From: Sediminibacterium sp.
Lineage (GTDB): Bacteria; Bacteroidota; Bacteroidia; Chitinophagales; Chitinophagaceae
Assembly: GCF_019264485.1 (NCBI RefSeq)
Contig: NZ_JAHVAA010000011.1
Span: 711,213-775,212, forward strand
Length of the DNA stretch: 64,000 nt
Direction of reading: 5' to 3'
The notes under the pieces were generated by a model. It was not told the DNA's origin. It made no database searches and saw only the letters and a program-made list of their open reading frames with translations. Of the stretch, positions 1 to 9,613 are shown piece by piece (positions within the stretch are counted from its first letter, which is position 1; every line of letters begins with the position of its first letter). The position numbers and the translations under genes are program-made.

Positions 1-717
1 CAAAATATAAATGAGGCATTGGATGAAACAGAATCGAAAGCCTGGCAGCGGTTACTGAGTGTAATGACACATGAGATCATGAATTCGGTGGCACCTATAT
101 CTTCACTGGCCGATACACTCCATAACCGACTTCAGGCTTCTGGTTCAGCACTTAACCAGGACGCAGGATTAACTGAAGACCTGACCATTGGCATTGATAC
201 CATCAAAAAAAGAAGTGAGGGCTTGTTGAAATTTGCAGAAGTATACCGTAACCTGAATAAAGTAACCCAACCCAATGTAAAACCAGTATATGTTCGCGAT
301 CTGTTTGAAAGTATGCACCATCTTATGGAGCCCACACTCAACCAGAAAAAAATTGAAATGGACATCGTATTAAAAGACCCTGCACTTTCACTCGAACTGG
401 ATCACAATCTCATAGAACAGGTATTGATCAATCTAATCATCAATGCCATGGATGCGGTAAAAGAAACAATAGATCCGCGTATTACGCTATCGGCTATTGA
501 AATGCCCAATAAAAAAATAGTAATCAAAGTAACTGATAATGGATCGGGCATGAGTGAAGAAGTGATGAATAATATTTTCATCCCCTTCTTCAGCACTAAA
601 AAAAATGGAAGCGGCATTGGCTTGAGTCTATGCAAACAGATCATGATGCTGCATAAGGGAAATATTACTGTTCAGTCAATTGAGGGTAAGGGAACGGCGT
701 TTACGTTGCAATTTTAA
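1..717 (+). CDS. Sensor histidine kinase, C-terminal part (5' truncated by window edge)
   Basis: The frame is open from base 1, so the gene starts outside the window; about 238 residues are visible. The H-box THEIMNS carries the phospho-acceptor His and is followed by a dimerisation helix pair. The HATPase domain shows an N-box (NLIINAMDAV), a G1 box (DNGSGM), an F-box (FIPFFSTKK) and a G2 box (NGSGIGLSL). The variant H-box HEIMNS is typical of NtrY-like kinases, so autophosphorylation and phosphotransfer to a NtrC/NtrX-type regulator is the likely role. The partner and the sensory N-terminus are not visible. All catalytic motifs are intact. The gene is convergent with dnaG, with a word-type inverted repeat between the two stops. 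Confidence 0.9.
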   Translation, partial: QNINEALDETESKAWQRLLSVMTHEIMNSVAPISSLADTLHNRLQASGSALNQDAGLTEDLTIGIDTIKKRSEGLLKFAEVYRNLNKVTQPNVKPVYVRDLFESMHHLMEPTLNQKKIEMDIVLKDPALSLELDHNLIEQVLINLIINAMDAVKETIDPRITLSAIEMPNKKIVIKVTDNGSGMSEEVMNNIFIPFFSTKKNGSGIGLSLCKQIMMLHKGNITVQSIEGKGTAFTLQF

Positions 718-718
718 T

Positions 719-780
719 GTGGGAATGGTGAATAGTCAATCGTGAATATTACTGCCAAAAATAGTATTCGCCATTCACTC
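719..780. repeat. Word-type inverted repeat (GTGAAT family) between convergent genes
   Basis: The left arm (about 721-735, GGGAATGGTGAATAG) pairs imperfectly with the right arm (about 764-780, TATTCGCCATTCACTC). The arms are built from variants of the words GTGAATAGT and GAATGGT. It fills the gap between the kinase and dnaG stops, where it could act as a bidirectional terminator or mRNA 3' end. There is no T-run of the usual kind. Confidence 0.6.
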
Positions 781-784
781 TTCA

Positions 785-2719
785 TCACTTAATAATCACC
801 GTTCCAAGCTGGTTGGTAATTGCGCGTTCTGCTTCTTTGAGGTGTTTATGAACTTCTAGTAATTGCCTGAAATTTTCTATTGGAGCATGTTCAATATCGC
901 GCTGGTTTTCTTCGATCATTTTTTTGATCCTGCGGAGTTTGTAATAACTGATACTCATCATTACATCCTGTTTGCTGGTATCCCGGTTAACAATGTTCAT
1001 TCCTTCGAGTACTTCATCCCAGTTCTGACTCAATTCAAAAGGGAAAACCGAAATGCTGATTACCAGATTTCTTATTTCTTCATCGTTGTGATACAGCATT
1101 GATTTAGTCGTTGGTTCCAGCCCTTTCGTGTACCATGACTTATATTCTTCATAGAGTTTTTCAAGTACAGGTGTTTCAAAATGAAAATGATCCAGTTCAG
1201 AGAAGATGTAGTCGGCCATATTAGTGGTTTCATCCCAGGAACGGAGACCATATTCAAGTAAAACCCTCAGTATATTTCTCTCATGAGCTTCATCCTGCAC
1301 CAGCATTCTGGTGGTATCGTCCAGCACATCTTCTGGTTGTGCGCCTTCCTGTAGTTGTGCATTAACATCATCAAAAGAAACAGTTTTCTTTTCTTCCTTG
1401 GAAATTTTGTCGCGCTTATATTTATTAACGAGGTTGGTGAGTCCTGCTTCATCAATTCTAAGCAGGCCTGCACATTGCCTTATATAATCCTGTTGTCTGG
1501 TGAAATCTTCTGCTTTATTTATTTTACTCAGTGTTTCAGCGATCTGGTTCACCACTGCACTTTTCCTGCTCACATCAGTGCCCGCTTCTTTGAGCATTAC
1601 TTCCAACTGGAAGAGTATAAAATCTTTTTTCGATTTGGCAACGAACTCATTGAAAGCCGTTACGCCTACTTTGTTTACATAACTGTCGGGATCTTCATTA
1701 TCCGGAATAAGAACAAGCCGAACATTGAGTCCTTCTTCCAGAGCCATATCCAGTCCACGCAAAGCTGCTTTTACACCCGCACTGTCGCCATCGTAAATGA
1801 TGGTAAGGTTGTTGGTGTATTTTTTTATCAGTCTTATCTGGTCGGTAGTTAATGAAGTACCACCACTGGCTACTACATTTTCAATACCAGCCTGGTGTAA
1901 ACTCACTACATCGGTATAACCTTCTACCAGCAAACATTCATCAGCTTTATCAATAGCCATGCGGGCCTGGTAAGAGCCATACAAAATCCTGCTTTTAACA
2001 TAGATTTCGTTTTCCGGTGTATTGATGTATTTAGGGCCCCGATCACTTTTGCCAATAACCCTTGCGCCAAACCCGATGATCTTGCCTGTATTGCCATGAA
2101 TAGGGAAGATGATACGGTTGCGATAATTGTCGACGAGTTCATCGTTGTTTCGCAGTGCCACCAAACCAGTTTTAGGCAATAGTTCTGCATTAAACTGGTT
2201 GGCAAGCAAGGCCTTGGTTAATGTATCTCTTGCATCCGGATTATACCCGATCTGAAATTTATGAATGATATCTTCCCTGAAACCACGCTCTTTTAAATAG
2301 GAGAGGGCAATATTTTTTCCTTCTTCTGTTTCGAGTAATTGCTGCGAGAAAAATTTCTGGGCAAAATTGTTGATGATGTACAGACTTTCGGAAGTCAGTA
2401 GTTGTTGTTTCTGTTCCGGAGTAGTCTCGGTTTCTTCAATTTCTATATTGTATCGAGCAGCCAGCCAGCGTAAGGCTTCTACATAACTGTATTTTTCATG
2501 TTCCATCAGGAAAGTGATGGAATTACCACTTTTGCCACAGCCAAAACACTTGTAAATTTCTTTGGTGGGGGAAACGGTAAATGAGGGGGTCTTCTCGTTA
2601 TGGAACGGACAATTACCAATATAGTTGGTACCTCGTTTCTTCAGCTTCACGAATTCTCCTACTATATCAATGATATCGATACGGTTGGTGATTTGTTGTA
2701 TGGTGTTTGGGGAGATCAT
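785..2719 (-). CDS. dnaG: DNA primase DnaG
   Basis: Synthesises RNA primers at the replication fork. The 644-residue protein has the family's normal length and order. A CHC2-type zinc finger lies near the N-terminus (C37, H40, C58, C61). The RNA polymerase core follows, with the Toprim signatures EGYTD (266-270) and YDGDSAG (309-315), which coordinate catalytic metal. The C-terminal part should bind the DnaB helicase. The ATG start gives a standard N-terminus. It is divergent from the DeoR-type gene, and an inverted repeat lies between the two starts. No anomalies were seen. Confidence 0.97.
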   Translation of the reverse strand: MISPNTIQQITNRIDIIDIVGEFVKLKKRGTNYIGNCPFHNEKTPSFTVSPTKEIYKCFGCGKSGNSITFLMEHEKYSYVEALRWLAARYNIEIEETETTPEQKQQLLTSESLYIINNFAQKFFSQQLLETEEGKNIALSYLKERGFREDIIHKFQIGYNPDARDTLTKALLANQFNAELLPKTGLVALRNNDELVDNYRNRIIFPIHGNTGKIIGFGARVIGKSDRGPKYINTPENEIYVKSRILYGSYQARMAIDKADECLLVEGYTDVVSLHQAGIENVVASGGTSLTTDQIRLIKKYTNNLTIIYDGDSAGVKAALRGLDMALEEGLNVRLVLIPDNEDPDSYVNKVGVTAFNEFVAKSKKDFILFQLEVMLKEAGTDVSRKSAVVNQIAETLSKINKAEDFTRQQDYIRQCAGLLRIDEAGLTNLVNKYKRDKISKEEKKTVSFDDVNAQLQEGAQPEDVLDDTTRMLVQDEAHERNILRVLLEYGLRSWDETTNMADYIFSELDHFHFETPVLEKLYEEYKSWYTKGLEPTTKSMLYHNDEEIRNLVISISVFPFELSQNWDEVLEGMNIVNRDTSKQDVMMSISYYKLRRIKKMIEENQRDIEHAPIENFRQLLEVHKHLKEAERAITNQLGTVIIK

Positions 2720-2722
2720 GTT

Positions 2723-2777
2723 AGTGAGTAGTCAGTAGTGAGTAGTCAGTAATGATCAGATTCTCTCACTACTCACT
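2723..2777. repeat. Word-type inverted repeat (GTAGTGA/GTCAG family) in a divergent promoter region
   Basis: The left arm begins AGTGAGTAGTCAG (2723-2735) and continues with a second copy of the word. The right arm is CTCACTACTCACT (2765-2777); 12 of 13 positions pair. Unlike most of its kind here, it lies upstream of both flanking genes, so it cannot be a transcription terminator for either of them. Confidence 0.6.
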
Positions 2778-2854
2778 GTCCGGTACCGGAGGGCGAAAAT
2801 ACAATTTTGGGTCTTAGGAAATTGGGCAATTGTATCATTTCCTTATTTTTAACC

Positions 2855-3601
2855 ATGCTAAAGAAAGAACGTCAGGCATATATTATACAACAGATCAATA
2901 TCCATAATAAGGTATTGTCGTCTGATCTCAGTGTACAACTGGATGTATCGGAGGATACGGTACGCAGAGACCTTCAGGAGCTTGCTGAAGAAGGGAAGCT
3001 GATTAAAGTGCACGGGGGTGCATTGTCGAAATCGTTTCATTTTACCCTTGAAACCAGCAGTATTTATTCATTACCTGAAAAGAAACGCATTGCTTATAAA
3101 GCCATAGAACTCATTAAAGACGGCATGTTTGTGGTTTTGTCGGGTGGTACCACCATCCGCGAACTGGTAAAAGCACTGCCTCCCGATCTGAATGCCACTT
3201 TTATTACGGTAAGCGTGCCCATTGCGCTCGAATTACTGGAGCACCCGAGTTGCGAAGTAATATTTTTAGGTAATAAATTATCTAAAACGGCACAGATATC
3301 TGTTGGTGCAGAAGTCATTCAGCGCCTGGCAGGTATAAGGGCCGATTATTGCTTTTTAGGAACCAATAGTATGGATGTCAATTATGGAATAACTGATCTT
3401 GAGTGGGAGATTATTGAGGTGAAAAGGGCCATGATGCATTGTGCCCAGAAGACGGTTTCACTGGCTATTTCAGAGAAACTCAATACTACACAAAGGTTGC
3501 AGGTATGTAAACCTGAGGAAATTGATATACTGATTACAGAACTGGAACCTTCTGATCCCAAGCTGGTACCTTATGTTCAAAAGGGGATCACAGTCTTATA
3601 A
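2855..3601 (+). CDS. DeoR/GlpR-family transcriptional regulator
   Basis: A 248-residue cytoplasmic repressor of the DeoR family. The N-terminal helix-turn-helix runs MLKKERQAYIIQQI through the recognition segment VSEDTVRRDLQEL and the wing KVHGGAL, a DeoR hallmark. The remainder is the DeoR sensor domain, which binds phosphorylated sugars in characterised relatives (VVLSGGTTIRELV, FLGTNSMD). I chose the ATG at 2855 because the residues before it (LRKLGNCIISLFLT) do not fit the family. It lies 334 bp upstream of susC on the same strand, so it may control the downstream sus-like genes; that is inference from position. Confidence 0.9.
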   Translation: MLKKERQAYIIQQINIHNKVLSSDLSVQLDVSEDTVRRDLQELAEEGKLIKVHGGALSKSFHFTLETSSIYSLPEKKRIAYKAIELIKDGMFVVLSGGTTIRELVKALPPDLNATFITVSVPIALELLEHPSCEVIFLGNKLSKTAQISVGAEVIQRLAGIRADYCFLGTNSMDVNYGITDLEWEIIEVKRAMMHCAQKTVSLAISEKLNTTQRLQVCKPEEIDILITELEPSDPKLVPYVQKGITVL

Positions 3602-3935
3602 AACCCGAATGCTTGCCGGTTGAGAGGCAAAAGCTACCCAAAACCGCAGTATGATCATCTAAATGCAGGTTTTTGCGGAAATTCACGTGTTTGCCGTATA
3701 ATGTGCAAAAAATTATGGATAAATATATTCGTAAATATGCACTGTAAACTTTAACATTGCTTTATTATTCCGCTTTTCGATAATCAGGCCTGTTTTTTGC
3801 AGTTTTTTGCAACATTAAAATTCAGAACTGGTGCATTGTTTTGCGGGAATCAATTGTCTTAATGAGGAATCCGGGATTGCCATACGAAGCGTTCCGAGAC
3901 TAACTCACCGTTTATTTGAAACCAAAAAACCTGTT
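3602..3935 (+). other. Gene-free leader region upstream of susC
   Basis: I see no gene here. It holds a perfect tandem 10-bp repeat GTTTTTTGCA (3792-3801 and 3802-3811) and an interrupted inverted repeat GTGCA...TGCAC (about 3703-3745). Either could be a binding site for the adjacent DeoR-type regulator. I found no convincing Bacteroidota TAnnTTTG promoter element. Confidence 0.35.
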
Positions 3936-6900
3936 ATGAGAAATTTCGTCTCAATGATGAAAGTGGCTTTTGTGCTGCTTTTTCTGTTTTCCCTGCCGGC
4001 CCTTGGTCAGAGTCAGACAGTATCGGGTACTGTTACAGATGCTGCGACAAAATTACCATTGGCGGGTGTAACTGTCAGGGTTGTGGGTGGTTCGGCCACA
4101 GCACAAACCAACGACAGAGGATCCTTCACCATCCGTGCGAACAACGGACAATCACTTCAGATCAGTTATGTAGGTTATGAAGGCAAGCGTGTGTCGGTTA
4201 CCGGCAGTCAGCTTACTATTACATTAACTGCGGAAGTATCTGAACTGGAAGAAGTGGTAGTAGCGATGGATATTAAGCGTAAACCACGTGAATTAGGTTA
4301 TTCTGTTCAGAAAGTAACCGGTAAAGAAATTGCCGAGTCGCAGCGTGAAAACTTTGTAAACAGTTTACAGGGTCGTGTAGCCGGTTTGTCGATCACACCT
4401 ACGGGTGGTCAGGCCGGTTCATCATCATCGATTGTACTGAGGGGCTTTAACTCAATGGCCCTGAGTAACCAGCCACTCTTCGTAGTAGATGGTGTAATCG
4501 TTGATAATGGTTCTGTAAATGAAAGTGGTGGTGGTGCTACCATTGGTATTGCATCTGATCAGCCGAATCGCGGATCAGATTATACCAACCGTATCTCCGA
4601 CATCAACCCTAATGATATTGAATCTGTAACTATACTGAAAGGACCAGAAGCTACCGCCCTTTATGGTAGTCAGGCTAGTTCTGGTGCAATTGTTATTACT
4701 ACCAAGAAAGCAAAAGCAACGGGAAAAGTGAGCGTTAATTATGATAACAGTTTCCGTATCCAGTCACTTACCCGTTTACCCAAAGTATCTCATATGTACA
4801 GTCAGGGTAACAATGGTATTTCTGATAATTCAATTTTTACATATTACGGTCCTGCATACGGTGCAGATGAGAAAGTATACAGAAACCAGGTAGAAGATTT
4901 CTTTGAAACAGGTCTTGCACAAACACATAATGTGAGCGCTGATTATGGTACCAAGAATTCATCCTGGCGTTTTTCTGGTTCATTCTTCGACCAGAAAGGT
5001 GTGGTGCCAAACAATAAATTCTCAAGGTATAACCTGCGTGTTTCAAACACCACCAAGGTGAATAAATACATTGATTTTTCTCCCTCCATCAGTTATATCA
5101 GAACCACTAACCACAAACCACAGCGTGGTGCCGGCGCATACCTGATGAACCTGCTGGTTTGGCCATCAAATAATGATGCAAGTCAGTACCTCACTGAAGA
5201 TTCTAAAAAGATCGCCATTGGTCAGGATGAGTTTGATAATCCATACTTCAACTCTAATTTCAACAGGGCTTACGATGTAAACGATCGTTTTTTGATGACA
5301 TTGGGTGTGAACATCAATCCGTTCCCCTGGTTAAGTATCGCAGGTCGTTTCGGTTATGATACTTATCAGAATGACGGATTCTCTGTCATGGACTCTGCAT
5401 CATCTGCAAGACTGCCAACTACTTTTGGTGGAGGTTTTGTAAGAACATCAAGAGGATTCCAGGATAATTTCTACCGCAAATACAAAGGATATAACCATAC
5501 TATTACTGCTACTGCACGTAAGAGTATCGGAGCCTTTAATGGCCGTGCAATGGTGGGTACCATGTGGCAGGATTACCGTACAGAAATGTATGCAGTATCT
5601 GGTGCCGGTTTGAAAGGCAACTATAAAAACGGTATGGATAGTAACAACACCAATCCAGCTACCCGTATCCGTTTGAACAATGCATTGCGTAATGGCGGAC
5701 CTAACTACGTGTTGAGCCGTCAGGTAGCTTTCTTTGGCGAGTTTGCCCTGAACTACAAAAACCTGGCATTCTTAACCTACTCTCATCGTTTTGAAGAGTC
5801 GTCTATCTTCCCTAAACAATTCAGAAGTTATAATTACCCAGCGGGTAGCGTGAGTTTTATTATGTCAGATATCCTTCCTTTTATCAAGAAAGGAAATGTA
5901 CTGAACTACTTTAAACTGAGAGGATCACTTGCACAAACTGCAAGATCAAGCTCTCCTTATGCTAACCAGTCTGTATTTAACTTTGTAAATTCAAGTGGTG
6001 GTGGTTTTGCATATGGGTTCTCTAACAACAACTTCTTCCTGGAGCCTGAAATTCAGAAGACTTATGAAGTGGGTGCCGAGTTTAAATTCCTGAACAGCAA
6101 AATCAACCTGGATGTTACTTACTATAACACCCTGAATGAAAAGCAAATTGCTGAAAACTTCAGAGCGAGTTATGGTACCGGTTTCGTACTGAATACCCTG
6201 AACGTAGGTTCAACACGTAATACAGGTATTGAAGTTGCTATCGACGCAACGCCAATCCAGAAAAAAGACTTTGGCTGGACTACCCGTTTGAACTTCAACA
6301 GAATGCGTAATAAAGTGTTGAGTCTGCCTGCCAACGTTCCTGAATTTTATATCTCCGATACCTGGGTATTTGGTAATGCACGTGGTGGGTTGATTACAGG
6401 TGGCCCGAGTACCAGTATTACAGCTGCAGGATATCAGCGTAACAGTGCCGGTCAGATTCTTATAGAACCTACAACAGGCTTGCCACTGGTAGATGCAACA
6501 TTCAAAGTAAGAGGCGATAGAAACCCTGATTTCTCAATCGGATGGAGTAATAACCTCCGCTACAAAAATTTCAGTCTGAGTTTCCTGTGGGATGTTAAAG
6601 TGGGCGGCGATATCTTCAATGCCAATGAAATGTTCCTCACCGTAAGAGGTAAAAGTTTAAGAACTGAAAGCAGGAAGCAGGCAATCGTGGTAAATGGTGT
6701 ATTGAATGATGGTTTGCAGAATACAGCTAACCCAACTAAAAATACCATTGCCATTACACCTTATAACCTCCAGTCTTACTACACATTAAGAATGCCTGAA
6801 GAAGAGTTTATTGAAAAGGATGTAAACTGGGTTCGTTTAAGAGATATAACACTGAGTTATGTCTTCCCGGCGAAAGCCATCCGTAAGCTCAGCTTCCTGA

Positions 6901-7079
6901 AAGGGTTAAGCCTGTTTGCTACAGGAAACGATTTGATTCTGATTACTAACTATACAGGAGCCGATCCGGCTACCAGCGCCAATACATCAGCTACAAGAGG
7001 CGTGGGTGGATTTGGGTTTGACTTTGGTAACATTGCCACACCGGTAAGTGTAAACTTTGGTCTGCGTGCAGCCTTCTAA
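3936..7079 (+). CDS. SusC/RagA-family TonB-linked outer membrane protein
   Basis: TonB-dependent transporter of 1047 residues, forming the outer-membrane barrel of a SusCD nutrient importer. Order: signal peptide (MMKVAFVLLFLFSLPALG), carboxypeptidase-regulatory-like domain (TVSGTVTDAATKLPLAGVTV), a region matching the SusC signature before the plug, plug domain (VNSLQGRVAGLSI, PLFVVDGVIVDN, ATALYGSQASSGAIVITTKK), then a long beta-barrel ending in an aromatic residue (LRAAF). The ATG at 3936 directly precedes the signal peptide; an upstream in-frame extension of 35 residues is not protein-like. susD follows after 39 bp. No glycosidases are adjacent, so the substrate cannot be read from context. 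Confidence 0.95.
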   Translation: MRNFVSMMKVAFVLLFLFSLPALGQSQTVSGTVTDAATKLPLAGVTVRVVGGSATAQTNDRGSFTIRANNGQSLQISYVGYEGKRVSVTGSQLTITLTAEVSELEEVVVAMDIKRKPRELGYSVQKVTGKEIAESQRENFVNSLQGRVAGLSITPTGGQAGSSSSIVLRGFNSMALSNQPLFVVDGVIVDNGSVNESGGGATIGIASDQPNRGSDYTNRISDINPNDIESVTILKGPEATALYGSQASSGAIVITTKKAKATGKVSVNYDNSFRIQSLTRLPKVSHMYSQGNNGISDNSIFTYYGPAYGADEKVYRNQVEDFFETGLAQTHNVSADYGTKNSSWRFSGSFFDQKGVVPNNKFSRYNLRVSNTTKVNKYIDFSPSISYIRTTNHKPQRGAGAYLMNLLVWPSNNDASQYLTEDSKKIAIGQDEFDNPYFNSNFNRAYDVNDRFLMTLGVNINPFPWLSIAGRFGYDTYQNDGFSVMDSASSARLPTTFGGGFVRTSRGFQDNFYRKYKGYNHTITATARKSIGAFNGRAMVGTMWQDYRTEMYAVSGAGLKGNYKNGMDSNNTNPATRIRLNNALRNGGPNYVLSRQVAFFGEFALNYKNLAFLTYSHRFEESSIFPKQFRSYNYPAGSVSFIMSDILPFIKKGNVLNYFKLRGSLAQTARSSSPYANQSVFNFVNSSGGGFAYGFSNNNFFLEPEIQKTYEVGAEFKFLNSKINLDVTYYNTLNEKQIAENFRASYGTGFVLNTLNVGSTRNTGIEVAIDATPIQKKDFGWTTRLNFNRMRNKVLSLPANVPEFYISDTWVFGNARGGLITGGPSTSITAAGYQRNSAGQILIEPTTGLPLVDATFKVRGDRNPDFSIGWSNNLRYKNFSLSFLWDVKVGGDIFNANEMFLTVRGKSLRTESRKQAIVVNGVLNDGLQNTANPTKNTIAITPYNLQSYYTLRMPEEEFIEKDVNWVRLRDITLSYVFPAKAIRKLSFLKGLSLFATGNDLILITNYTGADPATSANTSATRGVGGFGFDFGNIATPVSVNFGLRAAF

Positions 7080-7118
7080 ACAGTATCAAATTATTCGTGT
7101 AACTACAAAGAAAATATT

Positions 7119-8756
7119 ATGAAACATACATTTTTCAAAAAACTGCTTATCGGACTTACACTTACCAGTGTAATGGCCGTATCATGTAGCAAAAAGATTG
7201 ATGAAGCCTATCTCAATCCAAATGCCGATGTAAAAGTTCCGCCAGAGCAACTTTTGCCGGGTATTCTGGCAAGTATGGTAGGTAACGGTGCCGGTCATGG
7301 TTCGTCAAATGACAATCGTTTTGCCGGCCGTTATACGCAATACTGGCATTCGATCAGTGCCGGAAGCCAGGCCGACGCGTACGATATGATGGGAGGCACT
7401 AACACCGTAAGTGATAACGCTGCTTCAATATGGCGTGCACATTATTACGACTTAGGTCAGAACCTGATGCGTATGATCGACTGGGCCGCTGAAGAAAAGA
7501 AATGGGATTATGTAGGTGTTGGACAGGCCATTTTTGCCTGGAGCTGGTTAACATTGGGCGATTACCACGGTGAAGTGATCCTGAAAGAAGCATTCAATAC
7601 CAGTCTGATTACTTTCAAATACGATGAACCACAGGAGGTATATACTTATGTAAGACAACTTTGTCATACAGCATTAGCTAACCTGAATAAAACAGGTGAT
7701 GGTGTAAGTCAGGCAAACCTCGCAAAAGGAGATCAGTATTTCTATGGCGGTGATGTAAACAAGTGGAAAAAATTTGTTTACGGTGTATTGGCACGCAGTT
7801 TCAATCACCTCAGTAATAAAAGCTCTTATAATGCTGATTCAGTAATTGCTTATTCAAACCTGGCTATTACTGCAAACGCAGATAATGCAACACTCAAGTA
7901 TGTACAGACTATTTCCGCCAACTCTAATTTCTATGGACCGCTGAGGGGTAACCTGGGTACATTGCGTCAGGGAGCCTATTCTGTGAACCTGCTGAATGGT
8001 ACCAATCCGCACCCATCATTTAATGGGGTGGTAGATCCTCGCAGATGGTACCTGTTCCGTACAAATCCCAATGGTGGTTTTGTAGGATTAGAGCCTAACA
8101 GGGGTAATGCAGGTATTACGAATGCGAATGACCGTCCGGAAAATTTCTGGGGAGGTACCAGTGCTACTACAGCCTCACCTGCAAATGATGCAGCCTGTCG
8201 TTTTATCTTCAGAAATGCGGCTGAATTCCCTGTGATGACCGCCAGTGAAATTCAGTTCATGAAAGCAGAAGCGGCCTTCAAGAAAGGCGATAAAGTAACT
8301 GCTTTAGCTGCGTTCCGTCTGGGAGTGAGCCTGCATTTTGATATGCTGACTGACAAGTATAATGTGAATATACCTGCGGGTAATGAAATTACATCTGCTA
8401 CCAAAGCGGCTTATATGGCCAGCACTGCAGTGCCTAATGATCCGCTTACATTGACTTTAAGCCATATCATGATGCAGAAATACATTGCACTCTGGGGTTA
8501 TAATGCGTTGGAAACCTGGGTAGATATGCGTCGTTACCATTATACTGATGTTGATGCTACCACTACTTTACAGGTATATACCGGGTTTACACCGCCAAGT
8601 GGTATCAATATGTATGCAGATAACGGTGGTAAGTTTGTTTACCGTGTCAGACCCCGTTATAACTCTGAATATGTGTGGAACTTCAATGAACTGGTGCGTA
8701 TTGGTGCCGATAAACTGGATTATCATACCAAAGAAACCTGGTTCTCACAGAAATAA
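7119..8756 (+). CDS. SusD/RagB-family outer membrane lipoprotein (SusD-like_2 type)
   Basis: Surface substrate-binding partner of the upstream SusC. The 545-residue precursor has a lipoprotein signal (MKHTFFKKLLIGLTLTSVMAVSC) with the acylated Cys at about position 23, followed by the helical SusD fold. The start IDEAYLNPNADVKVPPEQLLPGILA and the segment QYWHSISAGSQADAYDM fit the SusD-like_2 subgroup, usually linked to peptides or other non-starch ligands. It is co-transcribed with susC (39 bp gap) and the DUF4397 gene (22 bp gap). The ligand is not deducible from sequence. Confidence 0.93.
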   Translation: MKHTFFKKLLIGLTLTSVMAVSCSKKIDEAYLNPNADVKVPPEQLLPGILASMVGNGAGHGSSNDNRFAGRYTQYWHSISAGSQADAYDMMGGTNTVSDNAASIWRAHYYDLGQNLMRMIDWAAEEKKWDYVGVGQAIFAWSWLTLGDYHGEVILKEAFNTSLITFKYDEPQEVYTYVRQLCHTALANLNKTGDGVSQANLAKGDQYFYGGDVNKWKKFVYGVLARSFNHLSNKSSYNADSVIAYSNLAITANADNATLKYVQTISANSNFYGPLRGNLGTLRQGAYSVNLLNGTNPHPSFNGVVDPRRWYLFRTNPNGGFVGLEPNRGNAGITNANDRPENFWGGTSATTASPANDAACRFIFRNAAEFPVMTASEIQFMKAEAAFKKGDKVTALAAFRLGVSLHFDMLTDKYNVNIPAGNEITSATKAAYMASTAVPNDPLTLTLSHIMMQKYIALWGYNALETWVDMRRYHYTDVDATTTLQVYTGFTPPSGINMYADNGGKFVYRVRPRYNSEYVWNFNELVRIGADKLDYHTKETWFSQK

Positions 8757-8778
8757 TCACACCCTCAAAACTTAACAG

Positions 8779-9564
8779 ATGAAAAAAATACTATCATATA
8801 CAGCCTTACTTGCTGCAGGGATGATGACCATCATTGCGTGTGAGAAACAGGCCGATAAGACAGCTACATTTACGTCAGCTTCCGATATGGCTTTTGTGAA
8901 TGTAATACATGCATCTCCTAATTTCAGACAGGTGTTTAATGCACCCGACTCGATCAATGTATTCATCAATAACAATAAAGTAAACGGAGCTTTAATTACT
9001 TATGGAGGCACATTTCCTACACCTGCAACTTCATTGAGTGGATATATTGCATTAGCTCCGGGATTGCAGAATATTAAACTTACAGTGGCGGGAAGAGTTA
9101 CTCCGGATTCTATTCCGCTGACGACTTTGTCTAAAATATTTTCAAAAGGACAAAAGTATTCACTGATCATTACAGACGCCATTCAAAATGCAAGAGACTC
9201 TTCTAAGATTTTGCTGCCGGATGTGTATACAAAACCCAATCCCGGAAGCTATAGTCTTCGTTTTGTAAATGCTGTTTCTACTGATACAGCAGGTACATTG
9301 GTAAGTGTATTCTCAACCAGAAGAAATGCGCATATCTTCAACAGTATCGCACAAGGTGGTGTGGCTAATTTCCAGTCATTCCCTTATAATATTCAGTTGA
9401 ATGATACCCTGTATATCCGTAGACCCGGAAGCACTTATAACCTCGATACATTAAACAATGTTTCTTTCAGCAACCAGAGAGTATATACCCTCATTTATCG
9501 CGGTGATGGAAGAACCAATGTAGGAACCAAAGCAAGAGCATTGGTAACCTATTTACACGAATAA
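8779..9564 (+). CDS. DUF4397-domain lipoprotein
   Basis: A 261-residue exported lipoprotein with lipobox TIIAC, followed by a DUF4397 domain (AFVNVIHASPN, then NVFINNNKV, and SGYIALAPGLQNIKL). DUF4397 proteins are predicted beta-sandwich surface proteins of unknown role. It is the last gene of the susCD transcript and is followed by a strong hairpin terminator, so it likely accompanies the transporter at the cell surface. Confidence 0.88.
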   Translation: MKKILSYTALLAAGMMTIIACEKQADKTATFTSASDMAFVNVIHASPNFRQVFNAPDSINVFINNNKVNGALITYGGTFPTPATSLSGYIALAPGLQNIKLTVAGRVTPDSIPLTTLSKIFSKGQKYSLIITDAIQNARDSSKILLPDVYTKPNPGSYSLRFVNAVSTDTAGTLVSVFSTRRNAHIFNSIAQGGVANFQSFPYNIQLNDTLYIRRPGSTYNLDTLNNVSFSNQRVYTLIYRGDGRTNVGTKARALVTYLHE

Positions 9565-9585
9565 GAATAGTTAAGAATATCCTTT

Positions 9586-9613
9586 AAAAAGCCCTTCACT
9601 GAAGGGCTTTTTT
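9586..9613. terminator. Bidirectional rho-independent terminator
   Basis: Stem AGCCCTTC / GAAGGGCT with a 3-nt loop, an A-run before and a T-run after. It serves the susCD-DUF4397 transcript and, on the other strand, the J-domain gene, whose stop overlaps it. Confidence 0.9.

Noticed and set aside
2723..2777. Possible CRISPR-like short tandem repeats
   Set aside because: Words of 7-10 bp repeat directly with no spacers of regular length and form inverted arms. There are no cas genes in the window.
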